Of a stretch of 64,000 bases of DNA, positions 46,665 to 56,060 are shown piece after piece; position 1 is the stretch's first letter, and each line of letters opens with the position of its first letter. The stretch covers positions 2,294,001 through 2,358,000 of the forward strand of contig OZ243107.1 in assembly GCA_965212245.1 (NCBI GenBank). Direction: 5' to 3'. A model generated the notes under the pieces. That model did not search any database and was not told where the DNA came from. It was given only the letters and a program-made list of their open reading frames with translations. The position numbers and the translations under genes are program-made. The stretch is from CAKZNE01 sp040222435. Its GTDB lineage: Bacteria; Bacteroidota; Bacteroidia; Flavobacteriales; Schleiferiaceae.

Positions 46665-49148
46665 CTAATAAGGGTCTACATCATAGATCACTTGTACCTT
46701 ATGGTCTTCATGCTCTTTAAAAAATTCTTCAATAGCTTCCCGTAAACGCAGCTTAGCTTTTTTAAGAGATATTTTTTCCTCCAGTTTTATGAGTATCTCC
46801 ATGTGATAACGGTTCCTGAGCCGGGCAATCATAGGAAACTCAGGCCCTAAAATACGTTCACCAAACAATTGGCGAAGCTCTTTGCCAATAAGGTTTGCTG
46901 ATGTGGCGAGCTTACTTTTATCACGATGTTTTAATGTAATGCGAATGAACCGGTAAAACGGAGGATATTTAAAATTCTTTCTTTCGTAGATCTCATCTTT
47001 ATACATACCGAGGTAATCATTATCCATTACCTTACGGATCACATTGTGATAAGGATCGCTGGTTTGGATAAGAACTTTACCACGCTCCCCTTTACGTCCG
47101 GAGCGGCCAGCTACCTGCGCCATAAGCTGAAAAGCTCTTTCATGGCTGCGGAAATCAGGAAAGTTTAATAAGGTATCTGCGTTCATGATACCCACAAGGG
47201 CTACATTTTCAAAATCCAGCCCCTTGGTTACCATTTGTGTACCTACCAATATGTCAACAGCTCCCTCTTCAAAATCATTAATAATATTCTCATAAGCATT
47301 TTTCTTGCGGGTACTGTCCAGGTCCATGCGTTGTACCTCAGCTTTATCCAACATCAGTTTCAGGTCGTCTTCCAGTTTTTCAGTACCAAAGCCAAATGAT
47401 GATACCTCAGGGCTGTTGCAGGCAGGACAACGTTGAGGTACCTGCCGGGAATAACCGCAGTAATGACACCTCAACTGATCAATGTACTTATGGTAGGTGA
47501 GAGTGATATCACAATTTTTACATTGGGTAACATGCCCGCAGTTATTGCATTGCACGGTAGTGGTAAAACCTCTGCGGTTCTGAAAAAGGATTACCTGTTT
47601 TTTCCGGCTTAAAACTTCTTTGATCTCTTTCATCAGATCCTGACTAAAGTGGCCTTGCAATTCTTTTTTAGAACGAGCCTTTTTCAGATCAATACAAAGT
47701 ATCTCCGGTAAGGGAAGGTTGCCGTGGCGCTGCATCAGTTCTACCAGGCCAAACTTACCGATTTGCGCATTGTAGTAGGTTTCAAATGAAGGTGTGGCAG
47801 AACCCAGTAGTATTTTTGCCTGATGCATAAGTGCTATTACAATGGCAGTGTCCCGGGCATGATAACGCGGAGCAGGATCAAATTGCTTAAAGCTTGTTTC
47901 GTGCTCTTCGTCTACTATAATTAAACCCAGTTGATTAAAAGGCAGGAATATGCTGCTTCTTGCCCCGATAACCACATAGGGTTTTTCCGGACTTTCAACT
48001 AATTCAAGCCAGGTTTCCACCCGTTCCCGATCGCTAAAACGGGAATGGAACACTAATACTTTGTCGCCAAAATAATTTTTCAGGCGCGTGATCAACTGGG
48101 TAGTTAAAGCAATTTCTGGTACGAGGTAAAGCACCTGTTGATTCTTCTGGAGTACTTCTTCTATTAATTGCACATAGATCTCCGTTTTGCCGGATGAGGT
48201 AACACCATGCAGTAATACGGTTTCATGGGTTTTAAACAAGCTTTGCACTTCTTTCAGCGCACGGCTTTGATTTTCATTCAGGGTTTTAAAGGCGTTAACC
48301 CCTGCACCCCCTGAAGGAAGTGAACTTTCCGTATCGTAATAGAGTTCAAGTATCTCTTTTTCGTGCAGGCTTTTTAAACTTCCATCAGAAGCTCCGCTTT
48401 CCTTTAAAAGGCGTGCGGCTGTAATCCTCTTTTCCTTACCCAGCTGCCCTTGCAGCTGAAAAAATTGCAGAAGAAGTTCCCGTTGTTTAGGAGCGCGTTC
48501 CAATTCGTCAAATAAAGAGGATAGCCTGTCCTCAGGCAGGTTGTCTCTTAATTTCACATAGCGCTTCTGCCTGGGGCGGTAACCGGTTTTAAGTTCTTCT
48601 TCCAGTAGAATATATCGCTTGCCTAATAGATTTTGTATAACCTTTAGAGGATTACTGATGCCTATGATCTCACTGATCTCTTTAACACTTAATGCGTGCT
48701 GGCTTTGTAAGGCTTCTACAATCAGGTACTCGTAATCATTTAGCTCTTCATCAATGAGCTGTTTGAGGTGATTAGGAGTAACTATGGACTCACTTTCCAG
48801 TTTTAAACCGGAAGGTAAAGCCGCCATCATTACCTCTCCCATGGTACACATATAATAGTCAGCCATCCAGTTCCATAAGCGAAACTGTAAGCTGGTTACA
48901 ATAGGTGCAGGGTCTTCAACCTCTATAATATCTTTTGGAGTATAACCTTCCGGAGCCTCCTGGTGTACGCGGTATACCAGGGCGGTATATAACTTACGCT
49001 TGCCTAATTGTACCACCACCCGGATACCGGGTTTTACATCCGGAAGAATGATCTCAGGAATGTGATAGGTGTAATTCTGAGGCAGAGCCAGTGGAAGTAT
49101 AACATCAGCGTACGAGTGCATTACCGCAAAAATGGACATTTTTTTCAA
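46665..49148 (-). CDS. priA: Primosomal replication restart helicase
   Basis: PriA, up to 827 residues, restarts stalled replication forks by loading the replisome. The DNA-binding N domain opens with YADVILPLALPQNYTYHIP. The helicase core has Walker A LHGVTSSGKTEIYVQL, DEEHETSFKQFD, GSATPSFETYY, FQNRRGFTT and LVGTQMVTKGLDF. Between them are four Cys pairs of the zinc-binding domain (CNNCGHVTQCKNCDITLTYH; CHYCGYSRQVPQRCPACNS). The start is uncertain: the ATG at 49148 gives a short leader (MKKMSIFAV), while the ATG at 49121 (MHSYADVILPL) is closer to the family N terminus. It lies 83 bases after the glutamine cyclotransferase stop on the same strand. Confidence 0.96.
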   Translation of the reverse strand: MKKMSIFAVMHSYADVILPLALPQNYTYHIPEIILPDVKPGIRVVVQLGKRKLYTALVYRVHQEAPEGYTPKDIIEVEDPAPIVTSLQFRLWNWMADYYMCTMGEVMMAALPSGLKLESESIVTPNHLKQLIDEELNDYEYLIVEALQSQHALSVKEISEIIGISNPLKVIQNLLGKRYILLEEELKTGYRPRQKRYVKLRDNLPEDRLSSLFDELERAPKQRELLLQFFQLQGQLGKEKRITAARLLKESGASDGSLKSLHEKEILELYYDTESSLPSGGAGVNAFKTLNENQSRALKEVQSLFKTHETVLLHGVTSSGKTEIYVQLIEEVLQKNQQVLYLVPEIALTTQLITRLKNYFGDKVLVFHSRFSDRERVETWLELVESPEKPYVVIGARSSIFLPFNQLGLIIVDEEHETSFKQFDPAPRYHARDTAIVIALMHQAKILLGSATPSFETYYNAQIGKFGLVELMQRHGNLPLPEILCIDLKKARSKKELQGHFSQDLMKEIKEVLSRKKQVILFQNRRGFTTTVQCNNCGHVTQCKNCDITLTYHKYIDQLRCHYCGYSRQVPQRCPACNSPEVSSFGFGTEKLEDDLKLMLDKAEVQRMDLDSTRKKNAYENIINDFEEGAVDILVGTQMVTKGLDFENVALVGIMNADTLLNFPDFRSHERAFQLMAQVAGRSGRKGERGKVLIQTSDPYHNVIRKVMDNDYLGMYKDEIYERKNFKYPPFYRFIRITLKHRDKSKLATSANLIGKELRQLFGERILGPEFPMIARLRNRYHMEILIKLEEKISLKKAKLRLREAIEEFFKEHEDHKVQVIYDVDPY

Positions 49149-49231
49149 GCCTTGAGTGCACGAAATGATCTCCCCCTAAAACATATTGATGATCCTGATC
49201 TTTCCGGTGTTTTCAGAAATGAAAAAACCGG

Positions 49232-50263
49232 TTAATTTCCAATCACACGGATCAGGAAAGCCTTATCCCAGTACTTACCGGTAACCAGAAAAAGTTCGCG
49301 CTCTGGTATATAAGCAATACCGTTCAATACTTCAGCCTGTGGGTTACTCAGTTGAGTACGTAGTTCAGAAAGGTCCAGCATGGCGTCTGCGGTTCCGGTT
49401 TCGTAATCAATCCTGAATACCTGATCGGATTGATATACATTGGCATAAAAACGATCTTTTACCCGTTCCAGCTCGTTTAAGCGTGATAATGGGGATGTGC
49501 CTGCATATATTTCACGGTTATCCAGGTACTTCATTTTTTTATCTAAACGGTACAGGCGGTTGCTTCCATCTGAAATAAACAAAAAAGAACCATCATTACT
49601 GATACCCCAGCCTTCAGGCACCGGTAAGGGCATAGTGCCTTTGCCTCTAAGGTCGGTATCGTAAAGAAAACAAAGCTTTTCGCGCCAGGTGATCTGGTAA
49701 ACTGTATCGTTCAGAATGGTTAAACCTTCTCCGAAAAAATCAGAACCCAAAGCCACATCTTTAACTACCTGCATGGAAGGAAAATCCAGCTTGCGAATTG
49801 AAGAAGTACCATACTGACCTTTACTTTCATAAAGTTTACCATTGTAAAATTCCAAACCCTGTGTATAGGAATCACGGGCATGGTCCAGCGTCTTTACAAT
49901 TTCATAGTCTAGTTTTTCGGGAGCTCTTGGTGGAATTACCTTTAAGCTGATGGTTTTTTGCCATTCCTCACCATCGGCAAAAGCTTTTAGTTGGATTTTC
50001 TTTACACCAGCAGAGCTGAAACTGTATGTGAAGTTCCGTTTGTCATCAGAAACAGAAGCTGGTTGTGATCCTTCTATCTGTAATGAGTCGATATCCAGAT
50101 TATTGGCAATTTGCAAAGTGAGGGCATCCCCTGTTTTTACTATTTCAGGAGCCTCAATATCCAGGCTTTTGATCTTTATACGGTCTGTTGCATCTCCACT
50201 ACAGGCTTGTAAGACTATCAACGTTAACACCAAAATGGTGGTCTTGCTAATTTTTTTAAGCAT
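49232..50263 (-). CDS. Glutamine cyclotransferase lipoprotein
   Basis: A 343-residue protein with the start at 50263. MLKKISKTTILVLTLIVLQACSG is a lipoprotein signal ending in a lipobox Cys. Residues about 25-120 are an immunoglobulin-like domain (TLQIANNLDIDSLQIEG), and about 120-343 form the beta-propeller glutamine cyclotransferase domain (PF05096) with DSYTQGLEFYNGKLYESKGQYG, FGEGLTILNDTVYQITW and EVLNGIAYIP. Such enzymes convert N-terminal glutamine to pyroglutamate. Earlier ATGs at 50290 and 50320 would put extra residues before the signal, and those codons lie in the methyltransferase gene. The chosen start overlaps that gene's stop by eight bases. Confidence 0.93.
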   Translation of the reverse strand: MLKKISKTTILVLTLIVLQACSGDATDRIKIKSLDIEAPEIVKTGDALTLQIANNLDIDSLQIEGSQPASVSDDKRNFTYSFSSAGVKKIQLKAFADGEEWQKTISLKVIPPRAPEKLDYEIVKTLDHARDSYTQGLEFYNGKLYESKGQYGTSSIRKLDFPSMQVVKDVALGSDFFGEGLTILNDTVYQITWREKLCFLYDTDLRGKGTMPLPVPEGWGISNDGSFLFISDGSNRLYRLDKKMKYLDNREIYAGTSPLSRLNELERVKDRFYANVYQSDQVFRIDYETGTADAMLDLSELRTQLSNPQAEVLNGIAYIPERELFLVTGKYWDKAFLIRVIGN

Positions 50264-51419
50264 GTTTTCTACTACCTTGATAAATTTCATAATTAACCAA
50301 CCAGCTTTCCAGCTTTCCATTGTATAGCTGAATTTTTCGGGAAGGCTTTAAACCTACATTTTTAAGTCCCTCAGACGAAGAGGTGAACAGCCATACATTA
50401 AAGCCGGCAAATTCCCGCTTAAAAGTGTCTCCAATGCCTTTGTAGAGTTCAGGTATATCAGCTTCCATCTTTTCACCATAGGGTGGGTTAAAAACCACCA
50501 GGCCTGATCCTCTGAAAGCTGCAGGTTTTTTAAAAGTTAAAAAATCTGCCTGTTCGATTTTCACCTGATCATGCATTAGGGCATTACGAAGGTTCTTCTC
50601 TGCTTTTCGCAGTACAAAAGGCACCTTGTCATAACCATAGATCGCAAAATGGAAGTTTTTTTCCTTTTCGAGAGCTTTGTCGAACAATAAACCGAATAAT
50701 TCCTGATCAAAGTTTTTCCAGTTTTTGAAGGCAAAGTTCTTTCTGAAAATATTGGGAGGAATATTATGCGCTATAAGCGCGGCTTCTATCAGGAAGGTTC
50801 CTGAGCCACACATGGGATCAATAAAATCCTGAAGTCCATCCCAGCCGGTGAGTTTGAGAATGCCGGCTGCCAAAACCTCACTTATAGGGGCGCGATCTGC
50901 CTCAGAGCGATACCCTCTTTTGTGAAGTGAATCACCGGAACTGTCTAAGGATACGGTTACATTTTCATTGGAAATATGCACGTTAATACGGATATCCGGT
51001 TCACGGGTATGTACCGAAGGTCTTTGCCCGGTTTTTTCCCTGAAACGATCTACCAAGCCATCCTTAGAGCGCTGGGCAATGAATAAACTGTTCTTGTATT
51101 GCCGGGCAAATACATTGGCGTCAATAACAAAAGTCTTTTGTACATCAAAATACGCTTCCCACTCAATGCCTTTAATTTTTTTGTACAACTCTTCTTCATT
51201 CCGGATCTTAAAGCGAGCTATCGGTACCATTATCCGGAGAGCGGTGCGGGTCCATAAATTAGCCTTATATAAAAAACCAAGGTCTCCTTCAAAGGTTACG
51301 CCCCGGGTAATGGTCTTTACATTTTGCGCCCCTAAAACCTGCAATTCTTTAGCAAGTACATCTTCCAGGCCAAAATACGTTTTGGCCAGCATGGGCATGG
51401 AATTATTATTCAATTTCAA
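50256..51419 (-). CDS. THUMP-domain RNA methyltransferase, RlmL/RlmK-N-like
   Basis: A 387-residue SAM-dependent methyltransferase of the RlmL/YpsC (COG0116) type that modifies 23S rRNA guanine N2. Residues about 50-155 are the THUMP domain (TRGVTFEGDLGFLYKANLWTR region and NVFARQYKNSLFIAQRSKDG). The Rossmann-fold part has DPMCGSGTFLIEAALIAHN near 197-215 and motif IV NPPYGEKME near 306-314. The start may be the ATG at 51398 or 51392 (MPMLAKTYFGLEDVLAKEL), since the residues before it are unlike the family; the ORF start at 51419 overlaps the upstream lipoprotein. Length is that of one-domain YpsC proteins. Confidence 0.93.
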   Translation of the reverse strand: MKLNNNSMPMLAKTYFGLEDVLAKELQVLGAQNVKTITRGVTFEGDLGFLYKANLWTRTALRIMVPIARFKIRNEEELYKKIKGIEWEAYFDVQKTFVIDANVFARQYKNSLFIAQRSKDGLVDRFREKTGQRPSVHTREPDIRINVHISNENVTVSLDSSGDSLHKRGYRSEADRAPISEVLAAGILKLTGWDGLQDFIDPMCGSGTFLIEAALIAHNIPPNIFRKNFAFKNWKNFDQELFGLLFDKALEKEKNFHFAIYGYDKVPFVLRKAEKNLRNALMHDQVKIEQADFLTFKKPAAFRGSGLVVFNPPYGEKMEADIPELYKGIGDTFKREFAGFNVWLFTSSSEGLKNVGLKPSRKIQLYNGKLESWLVNYEIYQGSRKHA

Positions 51420-51750
51420 AGGACTGAGTTTTAAAGCTTACATCTTCATCTTTTTTCACACGTGATTCTGTGAATATGACTTCCCCTTCCAAGGTGTCAC
51501 CGGGGCTGATCTCAGCGTAAATAGTATCCATCCACAGTTTATCACTTTGATAAAAGCTTACCTGGTAGCCCAGGTTTTTGGGTTGACCATCAGGACTGTA
51601 TAAAAACAAACGGACACCGTATGCCTTTCGGCTACCCAATTCAGTGGTGAATACTTCCGAGTTTGCTATATAAGGATCTGAGGAGCCGGTATTTTCTGAA
51701 GTACAGGCCATAAATGCCATTAATAGTGTGGCGGCCAGTATTTTTTTCAT
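51406..51750 (-). CDS. Small lipoprotein, unrecognised
   Basis: A 114-residue predicted lipoprotein. MKKILAATLLMAFMACTSEN is a signal peptide with lipobox FMAC, Cys16. The mature part (about 95 residues) is acidic and beta-strand-rich (KAYGVRLFLYSPDGQPKNLGYQVSFYQSDKLW), as in small immunoglobulin-like domains, and ends VSFKTQSFEIE. I do not recognise it. It overlaps the methyltransferase gene by up to 14 bases and is the first gene of a small operon with it and the glutamine cyclotransferase. Location would be the periplasmic face of a membrane. Confidence 0.75.
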   Translation of the reverse strand: MKKILAATLLMAFMACTSENTGSSDPYIANSEVFTTELGSRKAYGVRLFLYSPDGQPKNLGYQVSFYQSDKLWMDTIYAEISPGDTLEGEVIFTESRVKKDEDVSFKTQSFEIE

Positions 51751-51859
51751 GACACGTATAGTTTAAGCGGTAAAATTACAAATTGAAAACCCATGTAAGG
51801 GTTACCAAGCTACTTTTAGATAAAGCAGAGGGTATTAAATTTCTTTTTATTCTTGTTGT

Positions 51860-53644
51860 ATGGCAAATCTTGAACTTCTGGACTGGGTCATTCTCATTGT
51901 ATGCTTGGCAGGTTTTATCATTATTGGAATCAGTTTTAGGGGAAAAGCCGGTAATAGTCTTAGTGACTTTTTTCTGGGAGGTCGTAATTTGCCCTGGTAT
52001 ATTGCCGGGGTAAGTATGGTGGCTACCACTTTTGCGGCTGATACCCCTCTTTGGGTAACGGAAAAAATTGCACAACACGGTATCTCCGGCAATTGGCTGT
52101 GGTGGAATATGCTGATCGGGGGGATGCTTACCACTTTCTTTTTTGCCCGCCTGTGGCGCAGAGCCGAGATACTGACTGAACTGGAGTTTTTAGAGCTGCG
52201 CTACAGCGGACCGGTTGCACTTTTGTTACGGGGGGTAAAGTCCATATATCTGGGGCTTTTTATGAATACCATTATTATAGGATGGGTAAATGCGGCCCTG
52301 ATTTCTATACTGGAGGTATTTTTTGAAATACCCTATGAAACGGCTTTTTGGGTAGTAGCCCTGGCCATGGTTCTGGTGGCTGTATATAGTTCTATAGCCG
52401 GCTTACTGGGTATTGCTATGACGGATTTTGTACAGTTCATCATCGCTATGGTTGGCTGTATTGTATTGGCGGTTATAGTATTAAATACACCCGAAGTAGG
52501 AGGTGTGGCGGGCCTTAAAGCCAAACTTCCGGCCTGGCGACTGGATCTTTTCCCTACTATTTCCGGAATTTCTGATGTAGCAGTTGGCACTTTTTCACTC
52601 TCAGCCGGAGCTTTCTTTTCTTATATAGTAATGCAGTGGTGGGCCAGTTGGTACCCGGGTAATGAGCCGGGGGGAGGCGGTTATATTTCACAGCGCATGA
52701 TGAGTGCCAAGGATGAAAAAAATGCCGTGTATTCCAGCCTGTTCTTTCAAATTGCACATTATTGTTTGCGCCCCTGGCCCTGGATTATTGTGGGTTTATG
52801 TGCATTAGTACTCTATCCGGATTTACCCGTGGAAGAATCCCGTAAAGGGTTTATAATGGCCATGCGTGATTACCTTCCGGCTGGGGTAAAAGGTTTGTTG
52901 CTGGTAGGTTTTTTCTCAGCCTATATGAGTACTATTTCCACACAGTTAAACTGGGGAGCCAGTTACCTTACCAATGATCTTTATAAGCGCTTTATTAAGA
53001 AAGAAGAAGAATTTGATAGTCCTGAAAAGGCCCAAAAGTCTTATGTAAAAGCAGGGAGAGTACTTACTGTAATTATAATGTTGGTCGGCTTAGTGGTTAC
53101 CTCGCAGATCACTATGATAGATACCGCTGCACAATTTCTCATTGCCAGCGGAGCTGGCCTGGGTATGGTGCTGATACTGCGTTGGTATTGGTGGCGAATT
53201 AATGCCTGGAGTGAACTGGTGGCTACTTTGGCTCCCGTATTGGGTTTACTCATTGCCAATTACCTTTTGCCGCTTTGGTTACCCGAAGAATTCTTTGCCC
53301 AAAACGGAACCTTCATCTTTACCGTAGTATTTACTACAGTGGTTTGGTTAATAGCTACTTATAGCACTCCGCCTACGGATGCCGATACCCTGCAGTCTTT
53401 TTATAAGAAGGTGAAACCAGGCGGTTGGTGGAAGCCGGTGCGTGGCACAAAAGATCAGCCGGTAAAGGTTTCCTATTTATTCGTGTGTTGGCTTTCCGGA
53501 GTGGCCATGGTGTATTCAGCGCTCTTTTTGATCGGTTATCTTATCTTTCAAAACTGGACTCCCTTTACCATATGGAGTGGGGTATTCATTCTCAGTTTCA
53601 TTATTTTACGCTGGGGTATGAACCGGGCAGAGTTTAATCGCTAA
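51860..53644 (+). CDS. Sodium:solute symporter family protein
   Basis: A 594-residue member of the SSS family (Na+/solute symporters with LeuT-like fold). The first helix is DWVILIVCLAGFIIIGI, followed by the conserved LSDFFLGGRNLPWYIAGVSM near 34-53 and TFAADTPLWVTEKIAQHG. Around 13-14 transmembrane helices are expected. Conserved Ser/Thr of the sodium site appear near AYMSTISTQLNWGASYL (about 355-371). The substrate (sugar, amino acid, carboxylate or nucleoside) cannot be told. There is no neighbouring catabolic gene. It is followed 49 bases on by the TauE/SafE-like gene on the same strand. Confidence 0.93.
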   Translation: MANLELLDWVILIVCLAGFIIIGISFRGKAGNSLSDFFLGGRNLPWYIAGVSMVATTFAADTPLWVTEKIAQHGISGNWLWWNMLIGGMLTTFFFARLWRRAEILTELEFLELRYSGPVALLLRGVKSIYLGLFMNTIIIGWVNAALISILEVFFEIPYETAFWVVALAMVLVAVYSSIAGLLGIAMTDFVQFIIAMVGCIVLAVIVLNTPEVGGVAGLKAKLPAWRLDLFPTISGISDVAVGTFSLSAGAFFSYIVMQWWASWYPGNEPGGGGYISQRMMSAKDEKNAVYSSLFFQIAHYCLRPWPWIIVGLCALVLYPDLPVEESRKGFIMAMRDYLPAGVKGLLLVGFFSAYMSTISTQLNWGASYLTNDLYKRFIKKEEEFDSPEKAQKSYVKAGRVLTVIIMLVGLVVTSQITMIDTAAQFLIASGAGLGMVLILRWYWWRINAWSELVATLAPVLGLLIANYLLPLWLPEEFFAQNGTFIFTVVFTTVVWLIATYSTPPTDADTLQSFYKKVKPGGWWKPVRGTKDQPVKVSYLFVCWLSGVAMVYSALFLIGYLIFQNWTPFTIWSGVFILSFIILRWGMNRAEFNR

Positions 53645-53693
53645 AAAACTGAAGGCTCTCTCAAATCAGTATCTTCGCTGAAAATTCGGGAGC

Positions 53694-54482
53694 TTGTCAG
53701 TTGCGGAATACCTGTTACTTTTTGGAGGAGGCCTTTTGGCCGGGGTCATTAACACCCTGGCTGGAAATGGATCAGCCATAACATTAAGCTTGCTCATTTT
53801 TATGGGGCTCCCGGCCAATATTGCCAATGCTACCAATCGTATTGGTGCTACACTGCAAACCTTAACCGCTGTGATAAGCTTAAGACGCACCAAGCGTACC
53901 CAACTGCTTTTTCGTGATAGTGTATGGTTTATTATCCCTTCTATTCTGGGTTCTGTTATTGGTGCTTGCCTGGCGGTTGATATTGACCCTGACTTACTAC
54001 GCTATGCCATAGGAGGGATTATGGTACTTCTGCTCATTACTTTATTGAACCGCCCTAAAAAATGGCTGAAGGCTACAGACGTATCCAAAAGCCATAAAAC
54101 CAGGCTTAATTGGATCATCATTTTTCTTACAGCCGTATACGGTGGTTTTATTCAGATGGGTATTGGTATTATTCTATTAAGTGTATTAGTTCTTTTAGCA
54201 GAGTACAGCCTGCGGGATGCTAATATTATTAAACTGGTGCTCACTTTTATTTTTGTAGTCCCGGCCTTTTTTGTTTTTTGGCTTAATGGTGATATGCGCT
54301 GGGAGCCGGGCATAGTCATCGCACTGGGGCAAGGCGTGGGAGCCGTAATAGGAGCCCGCTACATTCTGTATATGCCTAAAGCCAATAAGTATGTACGTTG
54401 GTTACTCATCGTGATACTATTCATATCGGCTACCGTGTTACTGGGTGTTCCTGAAATCATCCGTAATTTTCTTGAGTTATGA
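53694..54482 (+). CDS. TauE/SafE-family membrane permease
   Basis: A 262-residue polytopic protein of the TauE/SafE family, thought to move sulfite or organosulfonates. The start is a TTG at 53694, giving MSVAEYLLLFGGGLLAGVINT. The typical first repeat (GGGLLAGVINTLAGNGSAITLSLLIFMGLPANIANATNR) covers about 11-49; the second begins near 135 with WIIIFLTAVYGGFIQMGIGI. Eight helices are likely. Its stop overlaps the methyltransferase start (ATGA), so translation is coupled. Substrate not established; nothing nearby makes or uses sulfite. Confidence 0.9.
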   Translation: MSVAEYLLLFGGGLLAGVINTLAGNGSAITLSLLIFMGLPANIANATNRIGATLQTLTAVISLRRTKRTQLLFRDSVWFIIPSILGSVIGACLAVDIDPDLLRYAIGGIMVLLLITLLNRPKKWLKATDVSKSHKTRLNWIIIFLTAVYGGFIQMGIGIILLSVLVLLAEYSLRDANIIKLVLTFIFVVPAFFVFWLNGDMRWEPGIVIALGQGVGAVIGARYILYMPKANKYVRWLLIVILFISATVLLGVPEIIRNFLEL

Positions 54483-55225
54483 AAAAGGAAGAACAATGGT
54501 TTGAATCGTGGTTTGATTCACCCTATTATCATAAGCTCTATGCACATCGTGATAAAACAGAAGCGCGGTTTTTCATTGAGAACCTGGTGGACGAATTGCG
54601 TATATCAGAAGGCAGTGAAGTGCTGGACCTGGCCTGTGGGAGAGGGCGTCATGCCATTATGCTCAATCAATTGGGTTGTAAAGTAACCGGGATTGATCTG
54701 GCAGAGTCCAGTATACGGTTTGCCCAATCGTATGCCGGGGCCCGGCTGGACTTTGAGGTGGGGGATATGCGCACTGACCTTGGCGAAAATCGTTTTGATT
54801 ACATTTTTAATTTGTTCACCAGCTTTGGTTATTTTGAGAAACGGGAGGATCACCTCAAAGTATGCAGGGCTATAGCTAAAAGCCTTAAGCCCGGGGGAAA
54901 GCTGGTGCTTGATTTTATGAATGTAAATAAGGTGCACTTAGGCTTGGTTAAAGAAGAAGTTAAAACGGTGGAAGGCATTGAATTTCACATGGAGCGGTTT
55001 ATACGCGATGGCATGGTGATCAAGAAAATTTCTTTTACCGATCAGGAAAGTGATCATTTATATGAAGAAAAAGTGCAGTTACTGGAAAAAAAGGATTTTG
55101 AGGAACTCTTCGCGCAAAGTGGTTTACAAATAGATAAATGTTATGGCGACTTCAGCCTTAATCCTTTTAATTTTCGGAATTCCGAACGATTGATTTTATT
55201 TGCCTCACTTTGTCCGTCATGTTAA
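54479..55225 (+). CDS. Class I SAM-dependent methyltransferase
   Basis: A 248-residue small-molecule-type methyltransferase. The SAM-binding motif I is VLDLACGRGRHAIMLNQLG near 48-66, motif II-like VTGIDLAESSI near 70-80, motif IV FDYIFNLFTSFGYFE near 104-118, and LKPGGKLVLDFMNV near 135-148. The FTSFGYFE form is common in bacterial methyltransferases of unknown substrate. The start overlaps the TauE/SafE gene by four bases (ATGA) and the stop overlaps the ZIP gene start region, so all three should be cotranscribed. Substrate unknown. Confidence 0.88.
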   Translation: MKKEEQWFESWFDSPYYHKLYAHRDKTEARFFIENLVDELRISEGSEVLDLACGRGRHAIMLNQLGCKVTGIDLAESSIRFAQSYAGARLDFEVGDMRTDLGENRFDYIFNLFTSFGYFEKREDHLKVCRAIAKSLKPGGKLVLDFMNVNKVHLGLVKEEVKTVEGIEFHMERFIRDGMVIKKISFTDQESDHLYEEKVQLLEKKDFEELFAQSGLQIDKCYGDFSLNPFNFRNSERLILFASLCPSC

Positions 55226-55911
55226 ATTACATTTATCTCATAGCCTCTGTGGCACTGGGCAGCCTTATAGCTGCTATGATACGGAACCCTAAAACGGCTC
55301 CGGTTAAAATGCTGCTCACTTTCAGCGGGGCTTACTTGCTTAGTATTGGTGTATTTCATCTGATACCCGAGATATACAGTGAAGGGAATGGTGAAATAGG
55401 CCTTTTTATTATGGGCGGGTTTTTTCTGCAACTTATACTGGAGTTTTTCTCTAAGGGAGTAGAGCATGGGCACAGCCATATGGAAATGTTCCGGAATAAG
55501 GGAATCCCTTTATCCATAATAGCGAGCCTTTACCTTCATGCTTTATTGGAAAGCTTGCCGGTGGGAGCACATGCAGGGCATGATGATCATACTTTATTAT
55601 GGGCCATAGTGATCCATAAAGTTCCTGTAAGCCTTATACTTTATGTAATGGTAGGCGAAGTTTTTAAGCACACCTGGAAGATACTTCTCTTTATGCTGGG
55701 CTTTGCCCTGGTAGCTCCTTTGGGCGTGTTTATGGGCGAAAACCTGCAATTTCTGGCCAATTACAACCGGGAGATTACGGCCCTGGTGTTGGGTATATTT
55801 CTACACATATCCACCACCATACTCTTTGAATCCACCCAATCGCACCGCTTTAATTTTGCCAAGCTTTTTATCACATTAGTAGCCGTATTACTGGCTTGGC
55901 TGAGTATATAA
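55219..55911 (+). CDS. ZIP-family metal transporter
   Basis: A 230-residue ZIP transporter for divalent metals, probably zinc. The start at ATG 55219 (MLNYIYLIASVALGSL) is preferred; a TTG nine bases upstream is possible. Eight helices are expected. The metal site shows SIGVFHLIPEIYSE near 42-55, a His-rich loop GVEHGHSHMEM near 86-96, and HALLESLPVGAHAGHDDH near 112-129 and HKVPVSL near 138-144 for the helix 4-5 binuclear centre. It resembles the ZupT/Zrt branch. The first bases overlap the end of the methyltransferase gene. Direction of transport is normally inward. Confidence 0.9.
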   Translation: MLNYIYLIASVALGSLIAAMIRNPKTAPVKMLLTFSGAYLLSIGVFHLIPEIYSEGNGEIGLFIMGGFFLQLILEFFSKGVEHGHSHMEMFRNKGIPLSIIASLYLHALLESLPVGAHAGHDDHTLLWAIVIHKVPVSLILYVMVGEVFKHTWKILLFMLGFALVAPLGVFMGENLQFLANYNREITALVLGIFLHISTTILFESTQSHRFNFAKLFITLVAVLLAWLSI

Positions 55912-55964
55912 GCTGGTTATTGCAGATACCTGATAACTTCATAGAAAGAACTAATACCAATTGA

Positions 55965-55995
55965 TTTTAAAGCGCCATCTCTTTACATAAATTTG
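55965..55995 (+). promoter_or_regulatory. Putative promoter of the peroxiredoxin gene
   Basis: TTTT at 55965-55968, a 19-base spacer and TAAATTTG at 55988-55995 match the Bacteroidota consensus. The leader (about 60 bases) is A-rich right up to the ATG, as for highly expressed genes in this phylum. Confidence 0.65.
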
Positions 55996-56060
55996 CAATC
56001 GCTATTAAAATAAAAATTGAATAGTCAAATCAAATAATCATAAATTAAAAAGAAATTAAA

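Noticed and set aside
49202..49233. Imperfect hairpin between glutamine cyclotransferase and priA
   Set aside because: Mismatched stem made of A and T runs overlapping the stop codon; no T tract after it on the minus strand.
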